64,000 bases of DNA from Candidatus Gastranaerophilales bacterium (GTDB lineage: Bacteria; Cyanobacteriota; Vampirovibrionia; Gastranaerophilales; Gastranaerophilaceae), in NCBI GenBank assembly GCA_944322675.1, contig CALUPO010000003.1, forward strand, positions 62,001 to 126,000, in the 5' to 3' direction. The position numbers were made by a program, and so were the translations under genes. Each line of letters opens with the position of its first letter. Position 1 is the first letter of the stretch. Below, in pieces: positions 56,725-64,000 of the stretch. Under the pieces are notes generated by a model, which did no database searches, was not told the origin of the DNA, and saw only the letters and a list, made by a program, of their open reading frames with translations.

Positions 56725-58500
56725 ATGAAAATAACAAATAAATCCATTTCAAAATCAAAAACAGAAAATCGACCCAAAAATTTAGAAAATAAAAAAAATG
56801 TTTCATCGTCTAGAATTTTAAATGATATCAAACTAAATAAAGTAAAATTAGAAAACGATACATTAAGTTTTGGAGCACCCGTTAAAAATATTTGTATTCA
56901 TGGTAAAAATAGACTTATAACAGCCGGACATGATATTTTTAAAGATTTTTCTAAAGTTGCTCAAAAATTATCAGAATCAACAAAAGCATTATTTAAAAAT
57001 ATAAATACACAAGGTCGCTCTTTTATTGACGCATTTGATGAACTAGATACAAATACAATAAAAAAGTTACCTTCATTGTCAATGTCCAACACCGTTAATT
57101 TTAATGATGATAAAATAGTTGGAGTTAAAACCATTGATAATAAGAATTATACAATAACTGTAAGACCTAATAATGCAACCAATAGTATAAAAGATATTAT
57201 TTCAGAATCTTCATTTATAGAAGACCCATATATTTTATCAGATTTGAATGTCAGGATTCAAAAATTATCTAAAAACGCATTCGATTTATCAGATGATTTT
57301 ACAATTTTGAAAACATCTGCAAAATTATTAGATCCCAAAGAAGAAACAGTGTTATTTGTAACAAATGATGGAACATACGTTGAAACCGAAAATTCAGGTT
57401 ATTTAATTCAAGATATAAATGATACAAAACTTCCTTTTATTGTACATGTTAACGATGCTACCTATGCAAAACAAATAAATCATGAGTTACTTCTTATTGA
57501 AAAAATAAAAGATGATGAAGAACTTTCAAATTTTATGATGAATATAATGGTACATGAAATAATACCATACACACATAGTGATAAATTTGATTCTAATGAA
57601 AAAAATAATGCTAATCGTTTAATTAAAAATATAGAAGAAATAGCAACAAATCGTATAAAAAACGGTTCAAATCCTAATTTATTTTCAAATGTATTTGAAC
57701 TTAAAAATGCTTTAAGTCAAGAATTAGAAAAAAAATTTATTGAAAATTTTTTAAATATAAAAAAAGAAAGAAATAAAATTATACTTGACACAACACAGTG
57801 GGATGAAGAAAAATACTTAAATTTTCATAAGTTTAATGATGAATCTTTAAATTTAGTATTTAAAAATATTACAAATATTAAAGGAGATTTTAGAATTAGT
57901 CAAAACCATAATATTGACTTATCTTCTTTAAAAAAAGTAGATGGTTCTTTAACTATTTTGGAAAATTCAAATATAGAAGCTCCAAAGGTAAAAGTTATTA
58001 ATGGAAATTTAATAATTAAAAATAGCAAAGTAAATATGCCAAAATTAAAACAGGTAAATATTATTCAACGAGATAATAATAGTAAAGTAAAAATACCAGT
58101 AAAGGTTGAACATAATGCTTTAAATCGGGAATTTGATGTCAAAAAGAATATTTTAACGATAAATCATCTTAAAATAAATGATCTATTTGAAAATAGAAGC
58201 GTTGAACAAATAAACTTATTATTTCGAGACATAAAAACCATTAATAATGATTTTGCTTTAGAAAATCATCAAAATTTAAAATTACCATCACTTAAAAATA
58301 TTAATGGTTCATTAATTATAAAAAATTCAAATAATATTTCTATTCCAAAATTAAAAACAATTAAAGAAAATTTAAACATAGAAAATTCTGATTGTGTGGA
58401 TTTATCATCATTAAGAAATGTAGGTATAGATTATATTGAAAAAAATTCTAATAAAATTTTTATTAAAAATAAATTAATAAATAAAATGCTAGATAAATAA
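56725..58500 (+). CDS. solenoid (leucine-rich-repeat-like) protein with N-terminal SFG motif
   Basis: 591 residues from the ATG at 56725, set by AAAAGGAG; an ATG at 56641 lies before that site and would add 28 residues. With this start, I35-K-L37, L42, D45-T46 and S48-F-G50 line up without gaps with the kinase-fold protein at 50965. The middle is helical with no recognised domain. The C-terminal 200 residues contain short repeats such as LPSLKNINGSLIIKNS, SIPKLKTIKENLNIENS and DLSSLKKVDGSLTILENS, typical of a right-handed L-domain or leucine-rich solenoid, which often binds proteins or glycans. No signal peptide. Confidence 0.7.
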   Translation: MKITNKSISKSKTENRPKNLENKKNVSSSRILNDIKLNKVKLENDTLSFGAPVKNICIHGKNRLITAGHDIFKDFSKVAQKLSESTKALFKNINTQGRSFIDAFDELDTNTIKKLPSLSMSNTVNFNDDKIVGVKTIDNKNYTITVRPNNATNSIKDIISESSFIEDPYILSDLNVRIQKLSKNAFDLSDDFTILKTSAKLLDPKEETVLFVTNDGTYVETENSGYLIQDINDTKLPFIVHVNDATYAKQINHELLLIEKIKDDEELSNFMMNIMVHEIIPYTHSDKFDSNEKNNANRLIKNIEEIATNRIKNGSNPNLFSNVFELKNALSQELEKKFIENFLNIKKERNKIILDTTQWDEEKYLNFHKFNDESLNLVFKNITNIKGDFRISQNHNIDLSSLKKVDGSLTILENSNIEAPKVKVINGNLIIKNSKVNMPKLKQVNIIQRDNNSKVKIPVKVEHNALNREFDVKKNILTINHLKINDLFENRSVEQINLLFRDIKTINNDFALENHQNLKLPSLKNINGSLIIKNSNNISIPKLKTIKENLNIENSDCVDLSSLRNVGIDYIEKNSNKIFIKNKLINKMLDK

Positions 58501-58660
58501 AATAGGAAAAAAAGAAAATGAATTTATCAAAAGATAAATAAGATTGTATCAACCTTGTAAAATAAGTTTTGAACAAAAAACTCAACTAAATAAAGATTAC
58601 CTGGAGATAATAAATAATTTTGTACATTAAACATATTGGAAGTAATACTTTAGATTTTAT

Positions 58661-59748
58661 AGTAGACACTTTAGATAAAGTTGTAGGTATTTTGACAAGG
58701 AAAAGGAGATAAAAAATGGTATTAGTAAATAATAATATACAAAATATAAATTTTAATAAAAAATCTCTTATTTCTTTTAAAAAAAACGAAGATAATAAAA
58801 CACAAGAAGTCAAAAAAGTTCCAAGTACAACAGAAATTGTGCTTGGATTAACGGCAATTGCTGCACTTGGTGTTGCAACATTTGAACTTATTTCTTCACA
58901 TAAAAATAAAAAAGTTTATGAGAAATTATTGGATGAAAAAATATCCAAAAAACTTGATGAAAAATCAAGTGAAATAATTGACAAGAAAGTTGTAAAAACA
59001 CTCAATGAAAAATCCACAGAAATCATTGACAGCAAAGTTACTCAAAAAGTTCAGGAAATAACAGACCAAATACTTGATAATAAAATACAAAAAACTATTG
59101 AAAACAAAGCATCTACAATAATAGAAAACAAATTTAATGAAAAATTCGATAAAAGATTTTCTGAAAATTTACGCATATCGTGGAATGCTTTGTGGGAAAA
59201 TATTGAGAACAATCCAGAAATTAAGGAGTGGAGTAAAAACTTTGGTAAAGAACTCATAAAACTTGGTGATTGGATAGAAAAAGTTGATAGAAAATTAGGA
59301 TTTATAGATAGCTTTAATTTTTTTGATATTCATGATATGAGTCCTCTTTCTATGGCAAAAATGTATTTTCCGAATTTATTTATAAAAAATTAAAACCCGT
59401 ATACAAATTTTTATATTTAGTAGACACTTTAGATAAGGTTATAGATATTTTCACAAGGAAAAGGAGATAAAAAATGGTATTAGTAAATAATAATATACAA
59501 AATATAAATTTAAATAAAAAAGCTCTTATTTCTTTTAAAAAAAATGAAGATAATAAAACACAAGAAGTCAAAAAAGTTCCAAATACAACAGAAATTGTGC
59601 TTGGAGTAACAGCAATTGCTGCACTTGGTGTTGCAACATTTGCACTTATTTCTTCACATAAAAACAAAAAAGCTTATGAGAAATTATTGGATGAAAAAAT
59701 ATCAAAAAAACCTGATGAAAAATCCAGCGAAATAATTGAAAACAAAAT
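58661..59748 (+). repeat. direct repeat from a tandem gene duplication (offset 758 bases)
   Basis: Positions 58661 to about 58990 (AGTAGACACTTTAGATAA..., the ribosome site and the first 85 codons) recur at 59419 to about 59748. Most positions are identical. The copy boundary lies in an AGTAGACACTTTAG tract, and a partial terminator-like sequence (AAAACCCGTA) follows both genes. This is one duplication that gave rise to the two genes below. Confidence 0.8.
58716..59393 (+). CDS. membrane-anchored coiled-coil protein (twin 1) with SFK motif
   Basis: 225 residues. S20-F-K22 lies near the N-terminus, then a membrane helix (residues 40-60, IVLGLTAIAALGVATF) and a coiled coil of 16-residue units (LDEKSSEIIDKKVVKT, LNEKSTEIIDSKVTQK). 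The C-terminus ends YFPNLFIKN, shared with its twin. Function unknown. AAAAGGAG sets the start. No signal peptide is present. Confidence 0.7.
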   Translation: MVLVNNNIQNINFNKKSLISFKKNEDNKTQEVKKVPSTTEIVLGLTAIAALGVATFELISSHKNKKVYEKLLDEKISKKLDEKSSEIIDKKVVKTLNEKSTEIIDSKVTQKVQEITDQILDNKIQKTIENKASTIIENKFNEKFDKRFSENLRISWNALWENIENNPEIKEWSKNFGKELIKLGDWIEKVDRKLGFIDSFNFFDIHDMSPLSMAKMYFPNLFIKN

Positions 59749-60148
59749 TGTAAAAATACTAAATGAAAAATCCGACGAAATAATTGAAAACAAAGTTGTA
59801 AAAACACTCAATGAAAAATCCACAAAAATAATTGATAACAAAGTTACCCAATCCGTTACAAAAGAACTTGATAACAAATTTGTTAAAGAATGGACTACAT
59901 TTAAAGAATCTTATATAAAAAATGTACCAGAATTTGCGAAAATGATAGAAGATTGGGATTTAGCTTTTCAACAATGGGGTAAGAATCAGCAAAAAATAAA
60001 TGAATCTTTTCAGGAAGCATTAGAATATCTTTATGATAAAATGGATAAAAGGTATATAATGCCGCCTGTTCACTTCTCTTTCGAAAATTTACCACCTTTA
60101 AAACCTAGAACAAAAACGTATTTTCCAAATCTTTTTATAAAAAATTAA
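59474..60148 (+). CDS. membrane-anchored coiled-coil protein (twin 2) with SFK motif
   Basis: 224 residues and a close paralogue of the preceding gene over the first 85 residues, with the same SFK motif and membrane helix. It has three 16-residue coiled-coil units (EKSSEIIENKIVKILN, EKSDEIIENKVVKTLN, EKSTKIIDNKVTQSVT) against two in twin 1. The region after that differs fully until the shared YFPNLFIKN tail. The divergent middle with conserved ends suggests a modular or diversifying surface. A hairpin terminator follows. Confidence 0.7.
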   Translation: MVLVNNNIQNINLNKKALISFKKNEDNKTQEVKKVPNTTEIVLGVTAIAALGVATFALISSHKNKKAYEKLLDEKISKKPDEKSSEIIENKIVKILNEKSDEIIENKVVKTLNEKSTKIIDNKVTQSVTKELDNKFVKEWTTFKESYIKNVPEFAKMIEDWDLAFQQWGKNQQKINESFQEALEYLYDKMDKRYIMPPVHFSFENLPPLKPRTKTYFPNLFIKN

Positions 60149-60160
60149 ATATTAAAAATA

Positions 60161-60199
60161 AAAACCCGTACAAAGAAATAAATCAATGTACGGATTTTT
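60161..60199. terminator. terminator between the twin genes and the SLH gene
   Basis: CCGTAC (60166-60171) pairs with GTACGG (60188-60193) with flanking AAAA and TTTTT. The loop is AT-rich. It can serve both converging genes. Confidence 0.7.
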
Positions 60200-60219
60200 A
60201 CATTTAGGATATAAATTAA

Positions 60220-62484
60220 CTATTGTTCATTACATCCAAAAGAAATAGTAACTTGTTCTTTTGGATTAACTGAAGAAACTCTCATACCATTTTTATCAAC
60301 AAGATAAGTAATTTCATCAGCTGTATATCCAAATAATCCCATAGTACCGCTTAAAGCTGTGCGAGTTACGTCAATTGGAGCCTTAACTGTATTTTTAATA
60401 GCATCAACATAACTTCTTCCAGCTGCACCAAGTTGTCCCTGGAATATTTCACCGGTACCTACACCAACACCATCAAATACAGATTCAACAGCATTACCTG
60501 CATTAACAATAGCCCCACCAACAGTACGTCCAACGTTACCTAAAATACCACCTGTCCAAGTAAATGGAGCTTCAACAAGTTTCGCAAAGAAATTAGGACG
60601 TTTCATAGTGTTAACTTGAGCAACTATAATTTGATTTGGTAAGTTAACTTTGCATTTGCCATTTTGGATATCTTTGAAGCTTAATTTTAATCCACCCTTA
60701 CATTTCATTGTAGGACGAATAACTTCAGTTACAACACCATGAACAACAGAACCGGCAGGGAAGCATTGTCCATCAATTGTCACAGCATCAATTGTACGTG
60801 CAGCAAATCTATCACCAATATTTGCATGTTTTGCACTTATTTCATCATTAAAGCAAAGTTGAAGTGTAGGAACTTTTACAGTAGTTTCTTTTTCAACATA
60901 AGCTTTACTATTTTCACAAGGACATCCATCGTTTAAAGTTACTTTGTCTTGTGTATCATATCCAATAGCCACACGAACTGATTGTAACATTGAAGCTATA
61001 TCAGCACGACTTGCATCGTTATTTGGATTAATATTTTTAGGTTGTGGAGAATTTGCCAACACACCTGCTTGAAGTGATTTAGCAACTCCAATTGCAGCCC
61101 AGGATGGAACATTATTACCATCACAATATTGACTTAATATTTCACGTGCCTGACAATCTGTCATTTCACAATTTATACCTTTTGATAATATAGTTAAAGC
61201 CTCTGCACGTGAAACGGTTTCATTAGGTTTAAACATATTATTAGGATATCCACACATTAAACCATTAGCAACAGCTTTGTTAATAATTTTGTTAGCCCAA
61301 TGGTTTTTAGGCACATCTTTAAAATGAGTTTGTGGACAAGTCATATTGTCATTTAAATTGAAACCTTTAATAGTCATTGAAGCTAATTCAGCACGTGACA
61401 CAGGAAGTGAAGGTTTAAATGTTCTATCGGGATAGCCTACAATAATATCATTTTCAGCTAATCTATTAATTTCACATCCAGCCCAATATCCTTGAGGAAC
61501 ATCAGGGAATACACTTGTCAAAGGAGCAGCAGCACCTGTTTGCGATATAGTAAAAGGTTCCAATGATTTTTTACAAACATCCATACTTGTTTGAGTTTGG
61601 ATTTGAACAGGACAACCACAATTATTTTGAGCAACCGGTACACCACATCCACATGGATTACATGTATTTGTTACTACAGGTATTTGACATGCTTGACCTG
61701 TTGAACATCCGTTATTACAAGAATTACATGATTTCTTACAATCACTTGACCCAAACATATTAAACGGATTTAACCAGCTAAATGAACTTGATTTTGTAGC
61801 ACAAGGATCACACGTATTACATTGAACAGGTGCAGCTGCTCCACATGGATCACATTCAGATCTTGCTACAGGAATACCATCTGTACAAGCACTTAGTGCA
61901 TTTTCACAAGGAATATGACTTGTTGCACAACTTGGACAAGGTGTATATGGTGATTCATTTATTGCTATACCATTATTATATTCACCAACCACATTATTTC
62001 CGCCATAAACTGCATATGGGTAAGCGTAAATTTGTTGACGTTGTGAATCACTTATATTTGAAGCATTAGGACATACAGCACATGTAGGCTCACCATTATC
62101 CGGACACTTAGCCATAGGTGGACAATCACAAGGTGCTGCACCACATGGATCACATTCACAAGGATTACATTTTTCTTTTTTACAAGGATCACATTCATTA
62201 CATGGCGTTGCACAAGGATCACAAGGTTTTACACAAGGATCACAAGGTGCAGCTGCTCCACATGGATCACATTCACAAGGATTACAATTGCAATTTTCCT
62301 TAGGTTGCATACATTTTGGACATTTTGCATTATGTGGTGTAACTTTTGTTTTACATCCACTAATTGGACAAGCAGCTAAATTCATTCCTGTTATATCATC
62401 AATTGTTGCTGCACTAATAGATACGCTACTTGCTAAAAGACCTATACTTAAAGCAGCAGCAAGTGTCATTTTGTTAATTGTCAT
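60220..62484 (-). CDS. S-layer-homology protein with Cys-Pro-rich repeats
   Basis: 754 residues with a signal peptide (residues 1-25, ending SISA-ATID). Two cysteine-rich stretches (about 38-125 and 190-310) hold many CDPC and CGAAAP units, such as CDPCVKPCDPCATPCNEC. Three SLH repeats follow (about 321-505) with FPDVPQGYWA, GYPDRTFKPSLPVSRAE and GYPNNMFKPNETVSRAE. The C-terminal domain holds a barrel-like segment (FPAGSVVHGVVTEV). SLH domains anchor proteins to the wall, and the many cysteines suggest disulfide crosslinking at the surface. An AGGAGG site sets the start. It reads as a major envelope protein, but abundance is not shown by sequence. Confidence 0.85.
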   Translation of the reverse strand: MTINKMTLAAALSIGLLASSVSISAATIDDITGMNLAACPISGCKTKVTPHNAKCPKCMQPKENCNCNPCECDPCGAAAPCDPCVKPCDPCATPCNECDPCKKEKCNPCECDPCGAAPCDCPPMAKCPDNGEPTCAVCPNASNISDSQRQQIYAYPYAVYGGNNVVGEYNNGIAINESPYTPCPSCATSHIPCENALSACTDGIPVARSECDPCGAAAPVQCNTCDPCATKSSSFSWLNPFNMFGSSDCKKSCNSCNNGCSTGQACQIPVVTNTCNPCGCGVPVAQNNCGCPVQIQTQTSMDVCKKSLEPFTISQTGAAAPLTSVFPDVPQGYWAGCEINRLAENDIIVGYPDRTFKPSLPVSRAELASMTIKGFNLNDNMTCPQTHFKDVPKNHWANKIINKAVANGLMCGYPNNMFKPNETVSRAEALTILSKGINCEMTDCQAREILSQYCDGNNVPSWAAIGVAKSLQAGVLANSPQPKNINPNNDASRADIASMLQSVRVAIGYDTQDKVTLNDGCPCENSKAYVEKETTVKVPTLQLCFNDEISAKHANIGDRFAARTIDAVTIDGQCFPAGSVVHGVVTEVIRPTMKCKGGLKLSFKDIQNGKCKVNLPNQIIVAQVNTMKRPNFFAKLVEAPFTWTGGILGNVGRTVGGAIVNAGNAVESVFDGVGVGTGEIFQGQLGAAGRSYVDAIKNTVKAPIDVTRTALSGTMGLFGYTADEITYLVDKNGMRVSSVNPKEQVTISFGCNEQ
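61820..62290. repeat. coding tandem-like repeats of the Cys-Pro region
   Basis: Short DNA units such as CACATGGATCACATTCACAA and ACAAGGATCACAAGG recur many times (see 62139-62160 and 62257-62285). They encode the CDPC/CGAAAP units on the minus strand. They are part of the gene, not a CRISPR array. Confidence 0.8.
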
Positions 62485-62788
62485 CTCTTTCCTCCTATTT
62501 TGAAATTTGTTTGTAAAAATAATTTACAATATTTAAAATTTCGTTACATAAAATTATGCTTTTGAAATACACTTTTATTCATTACCAAAAAAGATAATCT
62601 GAAATAGCTATTTAGTTAGAAGTATTAAACTTTTAATGTAGTATTAAAATTTATTATTCTTAATAAAACTTAATAATATAAAACATAATTAGCAATTTTT
62701 TTATTTCTTTTGTTTTTATTTATATATAATAAATATATAAATAATATTAAAGATTTGGTTCAAAGTTTAATAAAGGGGTAAATATATT
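62485..62788. other. 304-base intergenic region between the SLH gene and the 81-residue gene
   Basis: It holds the AGGAGG site of the SLH gene on the minus strand, several TGTAA-like words, and from 62691 the upstream part of a long direct repeat whose second copy begins at 63658. No gene or RNA structure was recognised. Confidence 0.5.
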
Positions 62789-63034
62789 ATGGCATTTCAA
62801 GCAAAAGATTTTATTGATTCAGCATTAATTCAAAAATACGCTAGAGCTCAAGTTGACAATCCTAGTTTAGTTAAAGAAGTTGATGCTAATAAAATGCTTT
62901 CAAGTATGAATGATATTTCTTTAATGCAAAAACTTTACGTTAATATGAATATCAAAGTACAAAACATAAATAAAAATATTACAGATATTAAAACTCATCA
63001 ATATGCAAGAACTTCTTTTGTTTTAAATTGTTAA
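62691..63034 (+). repeat. direct repeat, copy 1 (offset 967 bases to copy 2 at 63658)
   Basis: About 340 bases from AGCAATTTTTTTATTTC through the end of the 81-residue gene recur at 63658-64000 with only two differences seen (T/C in the upstream T-rich tract and C/T near codon 58). It includes the leader, the AAAGGGG site and the gene. Confidence 0.9.
62789..63034 (+). CDS. 81-residue helical protein, copy 1
   Basis: 81 residues, helical and mixed charge (MAFQAKDFIDSALIQKYARA...), ending in FVLNC. No signal peptide, no recognised family. An AAAGGGG site lies about 10 bases before the ATG. An identical or near-identical copy lies on the other side of maf. The identity of leader and gene implies recent duplication or a repeat collapsed or expanded in assembly. 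Confidence 0.75.
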   Translation: MAFQAKDFIDSALIQKYARAQVDNPSLVKEVDANKMLSSMNDISLMQKLYVNMNIKVQNINKNITDIKTHQYARTSFVLNC

Positions 63035-63058
63035 TATTTTTATAGTATAATTTATTTT

Positions 63059-63634
63059 ATGGATAAAAAAATTATACTTGCATCAAATTCACCCAGAAGA
63101 AAAGAAATATTAGAAAGCCTAAATATAAATTTTGAAATAATTCCTTCAAATTATGATGAACCAATTAAAGAAAATGATATTTTCTCCTATAAAAAAATTG
63201 AACTAATCGCATTAAACAAAGCTAAAAATATTTTAAACCAAATACTAACCCCATCTATAATTATATCAGCAGACACTATTGTAATAAATGATAATAAAGT
63301 TTTATTGAAACCAAAAAATTACAAAAATGCTTATAATATTTTAAAATCCCTATCAAATAAAGAACATAAAGTCGTAACATCAGTTTGTATTTATGACACT
63401 TATAATAATCATTATATAACATATTCAACAACAACAAATATATGGTTTAATAATTTATCTTCTAATCAAATCAAAAATTATATTTTACAATACAAACCAT
63501 ATGATAAAGCAGGAGCTTATGGCATCCAAGAATTACCTTCAAACTTTGTAAAAAGAATTGAAGGAAGTTTTTCAAATGTAGTAGGATTAGGAAAAGAAGA
63601 TTTAATAGTCAATTTATCAAAATTCTTAACATAA
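63059..63634 (+). CDS. maf: Maf/YceF family nucleotide pyrophosphatase
   Basis: 191 residues: ILASNSPRRKEIL at the N-terminus, ISADTIV with the catalytic Asp, and KPYDKAGAYGIQ. The family hydrolyses modified or non-canonical nucleotides and is linked to septum control. TATAAT at 63046-63051 lies 7 bases before the ATG, so the mRNA is probably leaderless. It sits between the two copies of the 81-residue gene. Confidence 0.93.
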   Translation: MDKKIILASNSPRRKEILESLNINFEIIPSNYDEPIKENDIFSYKKIELIALNKAKNILNQILTPSIIISADTIVINDNKVLLKPKNYKNAYNILKSLSNKEHKVVTSVCIYDTYNNHYITYSTTTNIWFNNLSSNQIKNYILQYKPYDKAGAYGIQELPSNFVKRIEGSFSNVVGLGKEDLIVNLSKFLT

Positions 63635-63657
63635 CTTAATAAAAATAACTCTATTTA

Positions 63658-64000
63658 AGCAATTTTTTTATTCCTTTTGTTTTTATTTATATATAATAAA
63701 TATATAAATAATATTAAAGATTTGGTTCAAAGTTTAATAAAGGGGTAAATATATTATGGCATTTCAAGCAAAAGATTTTATTGATTCAGCATTAATTCAA
63801 AAATACGCTAGAGCTCAAGTTGACAATCCTAGTTTAGTTAAAGAAGTTGATGCTAATAAAATGCTTTCAAGTATGAATGATATTTCTTTAATGCAAAAAC
63901 TTTACGTTAATATGAATATCAAAGTACAAAATATAAATAAAAATATTACAGATATTAAAACTCATCAATATGCAAGAACTTCTTTTGTTTTAAATTGTTA
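63658..64000 (+). repeat. direct repeat, copy 2
   Basis: Second copy of the 62691-63034 sequence. It begins just after maf and runs to the window edge. Confidence 0.9.
63756..64000 (+). CDS. 81-residue helical protein, copy 2 (last base of the stop beyond the window)
   Basis: Same protein as at 62789; no amino acid change is seen. The last two visible bases are the start of the TAA. The leader and AAAGGGG site are also the same. Confidence 0.75.
   Translation, partial: MAFQAKDFIDSALIQKYARAQVDNPSLVKEVDANKMLSSMNDISLMQKLYVNMNIKVQNINKNITDIKTHQYARTSFVLNC

Noticed and set aside
60220-60250. C-terminal ISFG of the SLH protein as part of the tagged set
   Set aside because: It is at the wrong end of a protein with a signal peptide and is probably a beta strand.
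61820-62290. CRISPR array
   Set aside because: The units are in one reading frame, variable in length and encode the CDPC repeats; there are no spacers of even length.

Overview
The window is a 64 kb piece of a very AT-rich, anaerobe-like bacterial chromosome that reads well in the standard bacterial code. It most resembles a member of the Vampirovibrionia/Melainabacteria (Gastranaerophilales), the non-photosynthetic sister group of Cyanobacteria. Supporting signs are a stand-alone atpD-atpC pair as in Cyanobacteria, a Ski2-type helicase, an S-layer-homology protein, a FliD flagellar cap gene, and many unknown proteins with an N-terminal SFG/SFK-type motif. The taxonomic call is inference; no rRNA or tRNA gene was seen.

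Layout. 1-4.1 kb: ruvA, glgA, a YqaA-like membrane protein and ilvC. 4.2-9.5 kb: a three-gene operon of two related membrane-associated unknowns and a GH13 glycosidase. 9.6-15 kb: a SIMPL protein, a minus-strand one-carbon operon (MetE-like, CooC-like ATPase, folD), and a frame-disrupted HExxH metalloprotease with a small remnant behind it. 15-23 kb: dciA-like, rqcP, metK, carbonic anhydrase, panD, a glycosyltransferase, fliD, nadA and a TSCPD protein. 23-28.5 kb: a 787-residue candidate cysteine protease, then biotin genes (bioB, divergent from bioA-bioD). 28.8-39.9 kb: a GGDEF/HD-GYP hybrid, dnaA, a YajQ protein, secD-secF, an HTH/zinc-ribbon protein, grpE, dnaJ, a beta-propeller protein and a methyltransferase. 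40-47 kb: two small unknowns, then the lipid operon yceD-rpmF-plsX-fabHDG-acpP-fabF. 47-50.7 kb: atpC/atpD, a CDP-alcohol phosphatidyltransferase and a Gfo/Idh oxidoreductase. 50.9-60.2 kb: an accessory region with a kinase-fold protein, a partial paralogue split by a -1 frameshift, a Ski2-like helicase, a solenoid-repeat protein and two tandem membrane-anchored coiled-coil proteins. 60.2-64 kb: a cysteine-proline-rich SLH protein and maf flanked by two near-identical copies of an 81-residue gene.

The most interesting pattern is a dispersed set of effector-like proteins: a kinase fold, an HExxH protease, a GH13 glycosidase, a solenoid protein and coiled-coil membrane proteins. They share an Asn-rich N-terminus ending in an SFG, SFK or KFG motif and lack a classical signal peptide. 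Three of these genes or operons share a conserved upstream block: two TGTAA half-sites 10 bp apart, then a T-run and a GTTTTTATAT-like element. The two best aligned proteins match without gaps at residues 35-53, with SFG at exactly 48-50. I infer a co-regulated set of proteins, possibly exported or surface-targeted through this tag; the sequence alone does not prove export.

The housekeeping genes form coherent pathways: type II fatty acid synthesis feeding phospholipid synthesis, protein export (SecDF), chaperones (GrpE/DnaJ), replication initiation (DnaA, with a DciA-like protein elsewhere), cofactor synthesis (biotin, NAD, pantothenate, SAM) and glycogen metabolism.
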